From NCBI GenBank assembly GCA_011049745.1, contig DRHE01000331.1, forward strand, positions 1-11,801: a DNA stretch of 11,801 bases. The letters are read 5' to 3'. This document shows positions 6,454 to 11,801 of the stretch, one piece after another. How positions within the stretch are numbered: position 1 is the first letter of the stretch; each line of letters opens with the position of its first letter. A model generated the notes under the pieces. That model made no database searches, was not told the DNA's origin, and saw only the letters and a program-made list of their open reading frames with translations. Source of the stretch: Spirochaetales bacterium (lineage in GTDB: Bacteria; Spirochaetota; Spirochaetia; SZUA-6; DRHE01). Position numbers and translations under genes: made by a program.

Positions 6454-7113
6454 CTAACTGATTAAGAGTTGATAGTTCAGCATTTCCCACTGGCAATTAT
6501 ACACGGACTGGTGGTTGTTGCGGGTGTTGTCCAGGGAAAAATGACAGATCCCGCAGTTGGCAATCGGAATAAGGGGCATCCATTCCCGGTAGTTTAAAGT
6601 GCTTTTGATGATACCCTGGAGAGTTCCCGAGTGGGTCACGGAAAGTATATTTCGGCGGCCTCTTCTATGCAGGCTCTTCAGGAATTGCCAGAATGCTGCT
6701 GTTCGTTCCAGGAGATCAGCCATGGTTTCAGCCTGGGGAACACTCTCCCAGCTTTCCTTTTGAAAGAGAGACCATTGCTCCGGATGTTTGTCCGGAATAT
6801 CCCGCCACATCAAGCCGGTAAAGATACCGGTATCCAGTTCAGTGAGCTGGTCACATAGTTCGATCTTTGCTATTTCCGCTTCCGCGGCCACGATTTCGGC
6901 GGTGGCTTTTGCCCTGGAGAGAGGCGAGGTAAGGATCAGCTCAATACCCTTTGCGGCAAACCATTTACCCGCTTCTTCAGCCTGTTTTATTCCCGTTTCG
7001 GAAAGCGGGTACTCTCTTCTGCCCTGGATAATACGGTCTATATTGCCGCTGCTTTCACCGTGTCTCAAAAAGTAGAAATTGCCTTTGCCCTGAAGCTCTC
7101 TGAAATCGATCAT
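6454..7113 (-). CDS. Histidine phosphatase family (phosphoglycerate mutase-like) protein
   Basis: This is a branch-1 histidine phosphatase. The catalytic LRHGE is at residues 16-20 (phospho-accepting His18, Arg17), followed by QGRREYPLSETGIKQAEEAG (30-49). The phosphate-binding Arg67 lies in TSPLSRAKATAE (62-73), Glu92 in TELDTGIFTG (91-100) and His161 in VTHSGTLQGI (159-168). All core catalytic residues are therefore present and activity is expected. The family dephosphorylates many small molecules (phosphoglycerate, alpha-ribazole phosphate, fructose bisphosphate, nucleotides), and nothing here picks one. The C-terminal ~40 residues include a Cys/His cluster (NCGICHF, 186-192) typical of the terminal beta-strand area. 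It starts at ATG with only a weak GGAT upstream. It is the first gene of the minus operon, directly behind the promoter at 7148-7175. Confidence 0.92.
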   Translation of the reverse strand: MIDFRELQGKGNFYFLRHGESSGNIDRIIQGRREYPLSETGIKQAEEAGKWFAAKGIELILTSPLSRAKATAEIVAAEAEIAKIELCDQLTELDTGIFTGLMWRDIPDKHPEQWSLFQKESWESVPQAETMADLLERTAAFWQFLKSLHRRGRRNILSVTHSGTLQGIIKSTLNYREWMPLIPIANCGICHFSLDNTRNNHQSVYNCQWEMLNYQLLIS

Positions 7114-7147
7114 CTTATAAGCTATCCAGCCTTTCTCCGGCTATATA

Positions 7148-7175
7148 TTTATAGTTACGCTTGCATAAATGGCAA
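7148..7175 (-). promoter_or_regulatory. Sigma70-type promoter for the minus-strand seven-gene operon
   Basis: Read on the minus strand, TTGCCA (7170-7175) and TATAAA (7148-7153) are separated by 16 bp; each matches the consensus at five of six positions. Transcription would start near 7141, giving a leader of roughly 28 nt before the ATG at 7113. The -35 box is one arm of a TTGC-N7-GCAA inverted repeat (7161-7175). Confidence 0.55.
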
Positions 7176-7189
7176 TTCATTGAAATAAT
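7161..7189 (+). promoter_or_regulatory. Candidate promoter for liv operon (weak)
   Basis: TTGCAT (7161-7166) and AATAAT (7184-7189) are 17 bp apart and would start transcription near 7196, just at the left edge of the 17-bp palindrome. The -35 match is poor. An alternative is TTGAAA (7180-7185) with TTTAAT (7205-7210) at a long 19-bp spacing. The liv operon must have a promoter in this region unless it is read from elsewhere. Confidence 0.25.
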
Positions 7190-7195
7190 AACAAA

Positions 7196-7212
7196 ATATT
7201 AAAGTTTAATAT
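7196..7212. promoter_or_regulatory. Perfect 17-bp palindrome, candidate operator upstream of livH
   Basis: ATATTAAA-G-TTTAATAT is a perfect inverted repeat with 8-bp arms and a one-base centre, ending directly before the AGGAG of livH. Its size and symmetry fit a dimeric repressor site. The AT-richness makes chance symmetry somewhat more likely. It lacks the GC stem and T-run of a terminator. Confidence 0.45.
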
Positions 7213-7217
7213 AGGAG
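7213..7217 (+). promoter_or_regulatory. Ribosome binding site deciding TTG start of livH
   Basis: AGGAG lies 8 nt before the TTG at 7226. The next in-frame Met is residue 30, inside the conserved first block of LivH, so the TTG start is required. Confidence 0.7.
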
Positions 7218-7225
7218 TCCATCAA

Positions 7226-8089
7226 TTGCTGCTGCAGTCGATAGTCAACGGAATTCTTTTCGGTGCTGTTTATGCAACCATAGGCATAGGATTCTCGTTA
7301 GTCTGGGGCGTTATGAATATAATTAATGTTGCCCACGGCTCTTTCATCATGATCGGCGCCTATCTTTCCTATACCTTTTATACTGCTTTTGGGTTGGATC
7401 CTTTTCTTTCGATCCCGCTAAACATGGTAATACTCTTTGCCATGGGTTATTTAATACAGAAGTTTGTTTTAAACCGGGTGGTAAGGGGCAGTGTGTTTAT
7501 TACCCTCACCTTTACCTTCGGCCTGCAAATTCTGATTGCCAATATCTGTCTATTGATCTGGAGCGCTGACTATCACAGTATTAAGCTCTCCTATTCCAGC
7601 GCCGGCATTACAATCGGCTCCATCGTTATTCCACTGGTACGATTGGGAATATTCCTGGCCGCGCTGGTACTGACCGGACTCTTTTATCTTTTTATGCGGC
7701 GGACCAAGATCGGAGTGGCCATTAATGCCACTGCTCTGAACTTTGAAGGGGCTAAAACTGTGGGTATAGATGTGGGCAACATTTACGCTATAACCTTCGG
7801 TGTCAGCGCGGCCCTGGCCGGGGCTGCCGGCGCTCTGATTTCACCGATTATGAGTGTGAACCCCTTTCTCGGTGGTTCCCTGGTGGGCAAAGCATTTGTT
7901 ATCGCTATCTTAGGGGGATTGGGAAGTACTATCGGTGCTTTAGCCGGTGGAATGGTATTGGGATTGGTGGAAACCGTGGGCACGGTGTTCTTGCCTTCGT
8001 CCTTCCAGGAGCTGCTGGGATTCCTGGTGCTGGTTTTGGTACTGGTATTCAGGCCGCAGGGTTTACTCGGCAAGAGGTTCTACGAATGA
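7226..8089 (+). CDS. livH: Branched-chain amino acid ABC transporter permease LivH
   Basis: This is an inner-membrane permease of the hydrophobic amino acid transporter class, one of the two transmembrane subunits of the importer. At 287 aa it has the typical length and about eight membrane segments. Family signatures are the N-terminal GAVYATIGIGFSLVWGVMN (13-31) and INVAHGSFIMIGAY (33-46), RTKIGVAINATA (159-170), the ATPase-coupling region AFVIAILGGLGSTIGALAGG (223-242) and the C-terminal VFRPQGLLGKR (274-284). It starts at TTG with AGGAG 8 nt upstream. Its stop overlaps the livM start by 4 bp (ATGA), so the pair is translationally coupled. The substrate may be branched-chain amino acids, but amide or urea transporters share this architecture. 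It is the first gene of the operon, behind the palindrome-bearing intergenic region. Confidence 0.95.
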   Translation: MLLQSIVNGILFGAVYATIGIGFSLVWGVMNIINVAHGSFIMIGAYLSYTFYTAFGLDPFLSIPLNMVILFAMGYLIQKFVLNRVVRGSVFITLTFTFGLQILIANICLLIWSADYHSIKLSYSSAGITIGSIVIPLVRLGIFLAALVLTGLFYLFMRRTKIGVAINATALNFEGAKTVGIDVGNIYAITFGVSAALAGAAGALISPIMSVNPFLGGSLVGKAFVIAILGGLGSTIGALAGGMVLGLVETVGTVFLPSSFQELLGFLVLVLVLVFRPQGLLGKRFYE

Positions 8090-9051
8090 AGAGGAAGATC
8101 ATCATTCCGGCCCTGCTCATGCTGCTTTTTATCAGTGTACCCTTTGTTTTCAGTGGTTTCTGGGTGCGGCTGATTACTTATATTCTCATGTTCTCGGTTC
8201 TTGCCTCTGCTTTGAATATAATATCCGGCTTTACCGGCTATGCCGCCTTCGGCAATATGGTTTTCTTCGGCCTGGGCGCCTATACCACCGCTGTACTTAT
8301 GAGTAAAGGGGGATTTGCCTTTTTTCCGGCCCTGCTGCTATCCGGTGCAATTGCCGTAGTTGCGGCTGTTCTTCTGGGCATGCTTCTGTTGCGGCTTAAG
8401 GGCCACTACTTTGCCCTGGGCACTTTAGGTGCGGCTGAAGCAATAAAGTATACTGTCGAGAATCTTACCGGGTTGACCGAGGGCGGTCAGGGCATTACCG
8501 TGCCGCCTCTGCGCGGCAGTCCTGCTGTGGTGAATGGATTTTTCTATTTTTTCATGCTGCTGCTGTTGATAGCTATCCTGGTGGTGGCCTGGAGGATCTC
8601 AAAGAACCGGCTGGGCTATGCCTTTAAAGCTATAAGGGCTAACGAACAGGCTGCAGGGGTTATGGGGATTAATACCACCCGTTATAAAATTATATCCTGG
8701 AGCTTGAGCGCGGTATTCACCGGTATCACCGGTTCAGTCTACGCCTACTGGTTCAGTTACATTGATCCGCCTACGGTTTTTGATGTTATGTGGGTGATCA
8801 AGATGTTTGTAATGATCCTTATAGGGGGCGCCGGCACTGTGTTTGGTCCGGTAATCGGCGCCTTTATTCTGGAAACAATATCAGAGCTGGTCTGGTCCCG
8901 CTTCATTAATCTTCATCTGGGCATGCTGGGTTTGATCATTATCCTGGTGGTTTTGTTTATGCCCAATGGTTTGATCAGCCTGGTCACTACAGGCAGGGGG
9001 CTTAAGGATATTATCAAGAACCTGCACAGGGGAACGGAGAGCAGGCTATGA
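8086..9051 (+). CDS. livM: Branched-chain amino acid ABC transporter permease LivM
   Basis: This is the second permease subunit, 321 aa, with many membrane segments. Family blocks are LNIISGFTGYAAFGNMVFFG (43-62), GLGAYTTA (62-69), LKGHYFALGTL (104-114), the TEGGQGITVPPL loop (131-142), RLGYAFKAIRANEQAAGVMG (175-194) and the ATPase-contact region MILIGGAGTVFGPVIGAFIL (243-262). The C-terminal FMPNGL (291-296) is the counterpart of the FxPxGL ending in LivH. The ATG overlaps the livH stop by 4 bp and has GAGG (8074-8077) 8 nt upstream; its own stop overlaps the livG start by 4 bp. It lacks the long N-terminal extension of the Escherichia coli LivM, as many homologues do. Confidence 0.95.
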   Translation: MKRKIIIPALLMLLFISVPFVFSGFWVRLITYILMFSVLASALNIISGFTGYAAFGNMVFFGLGAYTTAVLMSKGGFAFFPALLLSGAIAVVAAVLLGMLLLRLKGHYFALGTLGAAEAIKYTVENLTGLTEGGQGITVPPLRGSPAVVNGFFYFFMLLLLIAILVVAWRISKNRLGYAFKAIRANEQAAGVMGINTTRYKIISWSLSAVFTGITGSVYAYWFSYIDPPTVFDVMWVIKMFVMILIGGAGTVFGPVIGAFILETISELVWSRFINLHLGMLGLIIILVVLFMPNGLISLVTTGRGLKDIIKNLHRGTESRL

Positions 9052-9806
9052 GCGAAATAATCTTAGAGGGCAGGGGTGTTACCAGAACCTTTGGTGACCT
9101 GCGTGCTGTATGGGAGGTTGATTTTCAGATCAGGAAAGGGGAGATCCTGGGTTTTATCGGCCCCAACGGCGCTGGAAAGACAACTCTGCTGCACATGATA
9201 AACAACACCCGGCCGCCATTAACCCGCGGGGAGATATTCTTTAAGGGGCAGCGGATTGACCATCTGAAGCCCTATCAGATAGCCGAATTGGGGATCTCCC
9301 GTACCTTCCAGATTGTGAAGCCCTTCCCGGGAATGACTACTTTGGAGAATGTCTCCATCGGCGCTCTCTTTGGCAAGGATAAGATCCGCAATGCCCGCCA
9401 GGCCAGGGAAAAAACGCGTTCTATTTTAGCCAAAGTGAATCTAAGCCAATGGGAGAATGTGCCTGTTGAAAATCTCAATATATCAGAGATCAAAAGGCTC
9501 GAACTGGCCAGGGCCCTGGCCATGGACCCTGAGCTTTTGCTGTTGGATGAGGTTATGGCTGGTCTGAATCCCGCTGAGATCGAATTGATCATGGAGCTGA
9601 TAATAGAGCTTAACCGGGAGGGAAGAACAATTGTAGTGATAGAGCATGTAATGAAGGCAATTATGGGAATTTCCCAGAGGATCATGGTCATGCACCACGG
9701 AGAAAAGATTGCAGTGGGAACGCCTGAAGAAATTCGCAATGATGAAAGTGTAATCTCCGCTTACCTGGGTGAGCGTTATGCAAAGATGAGGCGCAGCAAT
9801 GCTTAA
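9048..9806 (+). CDS. livG: Branched-chain amino acid ABC transporter ATP-binding protein LivG
   Basis: This is a cytoplasmic ABC ATPase of 252 aa that pairs with LivF to drive import. The Walker A is GPNGAGKTT (38-46), the Q-loop is Gln88 in SRTFQIVKPFPGMT (84-97), Walker B is ELLLLDE (162-168) followed by the LivG-type AGLNPAE (171-177), and the switch His is H200 in VVIEHVM (196-202). The signature motif is degenerate: NLNISEIKRLELARALA (142-158) stands where LSxGQxRRLEIARAL would be expected, with no SGG/YGQ core. It starts at ATG with GGAGA (9036-9040) 7 nt upstream, overlapping livM by 4 bp; its end overlaps livF by 8 bp. The identity is secure by motifs and gene order. Confidence 0.95.
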   Translation: MSEIILEGRGVTRTFGDLRAVWEVDFQIRKGEILGFIGPNGAGKTTLLHMINNTRPPLTRGEIFFKGQRIDHLKPYQIAELGISRTFQIVKPFPGMTTLENVSIGALFGKDKIRNARQAREKTRSILAKVNLSQWENVPVENLNISEIKRLELARALAMDPELLLLDEVMAGLNPAEIELIMELIIELNREGRTIVVIEHVMKAIMGISQRIMVMHHGEKIAVGTPEEIRNDESVISAYLGERYAKMRRSNA

Positions 9807-10506
9807 GGTTGAAGCTCTCAATGCCGGCTACGGTGATGTTCAGATACTGTGGGATTTGAGTATTGATATTAAAGAGGGCAGTATTACCGCTTTGATCGGT
9901 TCAAATGGTGTAGGCAAAACAACATTGCTCAGAACTATTGCCGGGGCCATAAAACCATACAGCGGCAGCATAATCTATGGGCAGGAGGATATAACCAGGC
10001 TCTTGCAACCCAGCCGCGCCAGAATGGGGATTATGATGGTTCCCGAAGGGCGGCAGCTATATAGCGGTCTCACTGTAGAAGACAACCTGATGATGGGCGC
10101 CTATACCCGGCGGGATAAAAAGAAGATCAAAGAAGACCTGGAATGGGTATATACAATTCTGCCGCGACTTAAAGAACGGCGCAAGCAGCTTGCCGGAACC
10201 CTCTCCGGTGGTGAGGCCCAGATGTGCGCGATTGCCCGCGGCCTGATGGCAGCTCCGAAATTGCTGCTTCTAGATGAGCTCTCCCTGGGGCTGGCTCCGG
10301 TTATTGTAGATGACCTGATTAAAGTGCTTAAGGGAATACGTGAGAGCCGGGATATAACCATTCTTTTAGTTGACCAGGATGTTCAAATTGCCCTGGAGCT
10401 TGCCTCCAGAGCTTATGTTATTGTCCACGGCAGTGTGGAAATGTCCGGAGAATCCAAAAAGCTTTTGGAGAACCCGGATATCCGCAAAGCCTATATGGGC
10501 ATATAA
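9799..10506 (+). CDS. livF: Branched-chain amino acid ABC transporter ATP-binding protein LivF
   Basis: This is the partner ATPase of LivG, at the typical 235 aa. Walker A is GSNGVGKTT (34-42). The LivF-specific block VPEGRQLYSGLTVEDNLMMG (81-100), the canonical signature LSGGEAQMCAIARGLM (135-150) and Walker B KLLLLDELSLGLAP (154-167) are all present. In the switch region LivF proteins usually have VEQN in place of a histidine; here it reads VDQD (191-194), a conservative change with Gln193 kept. It starts at ATG with TGAGG (9787-9791) 7 nt upstream, and the first 8 bp lie inside livG. Its stop is 22 bp before livK. With a full signature in LivF and a degenerate one in LivG, the ATPase pair looks asymmetric. 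Confidence 0.95.
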   Translation: MLKVEALNAGYGDVQILWDLSIDIKEGSITALIGSNGVGKTTLLRTIAGAIKPYSGSIIYGQEDITRLLQPSRARMGIMMVPEGRQLYSGLTVEDNLMMGAYTRRDKKKIKEDLEWVYTILPRLKERRKQLAGTLSGGEAQMCAIARGLMAAPKLLLLDELSLGLAPVIVDDLIKVLKGIRESRDITILLVDQDVQIALELASRAYVIVHGSVEMSGESKKLLENPDIRKAYMGI

Positions 10507-10517
10507 AAAATATTTTT

Positions 10518-10525
10518 AGGAGGAG
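10518..10525 (+). promoter_or_regulatory. Strong ribosome binding site of livK
   Basis: AGGAGGAG ends 3 nt before the ATG at 10529, and its AGGAGG core (10518-10523) is 5 nt away. It is the best Shine-Dalgarno in the window, in keeping with the need for excess binding protein relative to permease. Confidence 0.75.
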
Positions 10526-10528
10526 TGT

Positions 10529-11749
10529 ATGAAGAGGAATGTTTCAATTTCAATCGGTGTTCTACTGGCCTTGCTCATGCTGGCATCAGGCTCGCTTTTT
10601 GCCAGGGGACAGCAGGAAGCCGCGGAGCCTGAGGTAATCAAGATCGGCGCCTCGGTATCCCTTACGGGAAATCTGGCCCGCTTCGGCAACATGGTCAAGA
10701 ATGGCTATGAGCTGTGGAAGGAAGAGGTAAACGCTAAGGGCGGCATACAGGTAGGCAACAAGAAGCTGAAGGTAGAAATTATCTACTATGATGACCAGTC
10801 CGATAATCAGACCTCGGCCAAGCTGACTGAAAAGCTGATTACTCAAGACAAAGTAAAATTCCTGCTTGGTCCCTTCGGCAGCGGCGCTACCTTTGCTACC
10901 ACAGCCATTGCTGAAAAGTATAATGTCATAACTATCGCTACGCTGGCTAACTCGGGTAAGATCTACAGCCGCGGTTACCAGAATGTCTTTTCCGTACTGG
11001 CCCCGGCTTCCCGTATCTTTGCCAGCTTCATTGACATGCTCGAGGCCCAGAGCCCGAAACCCAAAAAGCTGGCCATTATTACGCCCAATGATCTCTTTCC
11101 CATGTCCGTGGCCAAGGGCGCCAAAGAGTATGCCGAAGCCAGGGGCTTTGAGGTGGTCTATTTTGAGGAATACAACAAGGGGGTTAAAGACCTCTCTTCC
11201 ACTATTTTGAAGATCAAGAACTCCGGCGCCGAGGTTTTAATGGGATCGGGATATCTTGAAGAGGCTATCCTTACAGTCAGGCAGTTGAAGGAACAGAAGG
11301 TGGATCTGAAAGCAATCGGCTTTACCACCGGTCCCGAACTGGTTGACTTCAGGACCAACCTGGGTGAAGATGCCGATAATATTTTCGGTGTATCCTGGTG
11401 GATGCCGCTGATGAAGTACAGCGACCCTCTCTTCGGTTCCGCTTCCGAATATGAAAAGAAGTTTGAAGGCAAGTTCGGCAAGGGGCTCTCCTACCAGGGA
11501 GCAGGGGCCAGCCAGGGCGGACTGCTGCTGCAGACTGCTATAGAGAAGGCCGGCAGCCTGGATACGGATGCGGTGCGCCAGGCGCTGCGCGGCTACAAGG
11601 GTTCAACCTTCTGGGGACCCACCAGGTGGGATGAGAGCGGTCAGAATGTTGCCGGCGCAACCGTTACTTTTCAGATCCAGGGCGGCGAGATCAAGACTGT
11701 TTTCCCTCCTGAAGCCGCTGGCGCCAAACCAATTTACCCGGCGCATTAG
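10529..11749 (+). CDS. livK: Branched-chain amino acid ABC transporter substrate-binding protein (LivK-like)
   Basis: This is the periplasmic receptor of the importer, type I fold (Leu/Ile/Val-binding or amide-binding family), 406 aa. The signal peptide is residues 1-25 (MKR, hydrophobic core 8-19, probable cleavage at LFA). No lipobox cysteine is present, so the mature protein, beginning RGQQEA, should be soluble in the periplasm. The mature start VIKIGASVSLTGNLARFG (36-53) is the family's N-terminal strand and ligand loop. VEIIYYDDQSDNQTSAKLTE (82-101), LLGPFGSGAT (112-121), GFTTGPEL (264-271) and ASQGGLLLQTAIEKAG (327-342) are further family blocks. The ligand cannot be fixed from sequence. 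It is last in the operon, 22 bp after livF, with the strong AGGAGG site giving it separate, efficient translation. Confidence 0.92.
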   Translation: MKRNVSISIGVLLALLMLASGSLFARGQQEAAEPEVIKIGASVSLTGNLARFGNMVKNGYELWKEEVNAKGGIQVGNKKLKVEIIYYDDQSDNQTSAKLTEKLITQDKVKFLLGPFGSGATFATTAIAEKYNVITIATLANSGKIYSRGYQNVFSVLAPASRIFASFIDMLEAQSPKPKKLAIITPNDLFPMSVAKGAKEYAEARGFEVVYFEEYNKGVKDLSSTILKIKNSGAEVLMGSGYLEEAILTVRQLKEQKVDLKAIGFTTGPELVDFRTNLGEDADNIFGVSWWMPLMKYSDPLFGSASEYEKKFEGKFGKGLSYQGAGASQGGLLLQTAIEKAGSLDTDAVRQALRGYKGSTFWGPTRWDESGQNVAGATVTFQIQGGEIKTVFPPEAAGAKPIYPAH

Positions 11750-11801
11750 AGGTTTTCTTTAATTAATTCAAGGGGAAGGGTCCCGGAACAGAGGGTAAAG
11801 C
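11750..11801. other. Trailing intergenic stretch after livK
   Basis: These 52 bases hold no ATG-initiated frame and no hairpin followed by a T-run. AGAGGG near 11790 could be the ribosome binding site of a gene beginning beyond the window, but this cannot be confirmed. Confidence 0.3.

Noticed and set aside
7114..7225. Riboswitch or leader RNA upstream of the liv operon
   Set aside because: The region is short and AT-rich, with no conserved riboswitch elements and no leader peptide or attenuator hairpin with a T-run.
7947..8306. Open frame of 119 codons on the plus strand spanning the livH-livM junction
   Set aside because: It overlaps two well-supported permease genes out of frame and is Trp/Cys/Tyr-rich as expected for a shifted reading of membrane-protein codons.
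9275..9739. Open frame of 154 codons on the minus strand inside livG
   Set aside because: It is antisense to an unambiguous ABC ATPase, Ser/Ile-rich with no domain signature, and has no start signal of note.

Overview
The window looks like a bacterial chromosome segment, most plausibly from a spirochaete (Spirochaetia, Treponema/Spirochaeta-like). The reasons are indirect. The branched-chain amino acid binding protein has a cleavable signal peptide ending in FA with no lipobox cysteine, followed by an RGQQEA-type mature N-terminus. There is a secreted FecR-domain protein with a C-terminal pair of membrane segments. An AMMECR1/Memo pair is present, and GTG/TTG starts are frequent. Taxonomy is an inference; no rRNA or other marker is present.

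Layout. (1) 51-1058, plus strand: a single gene for a signal-peptide-bearing FecR-domain protein. (2) 7113 down to 1097, minus strand: seven tightly spaced genes that look like one operon. In transcription order they are a histidine phosphatase, a small four-helix membrane protein, a macrodomain protein, an NFACT/RqcH-like protein, a Memo-family protein (system B), an AMMECR1 protein (system A) and a membrane-anchored degenerate protein-kinase-like protein. A good sigma70-type promoter lies just upstream of the first of these (7148-7175). (3) 7226-11749, plus strand: a complete branched-chain amino acid (or amide/urea) ABC transporter operon in the order livH-livM-livG-livF-livK, with 4-, 4- and 8-bp overlaps between the first four genes and the binding protein last behind a strong ribosome binding site. 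(4) 11750-11801: 52 bases with no recognisable gene or terminator.

The two main transcription units diverge from a 112-bp AT-rich intergenic region (7114-7225). It holds the minus-strand promoter, a weaker candidate plus-strand promoter and a perfect 17-bp palindrome directly upstream of the livH ribosome binding site, a good operator candidate. The minus-strand operon converges on the FecR gene with a 38-bp gap.

How the genes work together: the liv genes encode one importer (two permeases, two ATPases, one periplasmic receptor). The minus operon has no obvious single pathway. It joins an RqcH-like rescue factor, an ADP-ribose-type hydrolase, a phosphatase, two AmmeMemo proteins without their usual radical SAM partner in view, and a membrane pseudokinase. 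No stretch over 300 bases lacks a gene. I see no tRNA, rRNA, CRISPR array, insertion sequence or clear intrinsic terminator.
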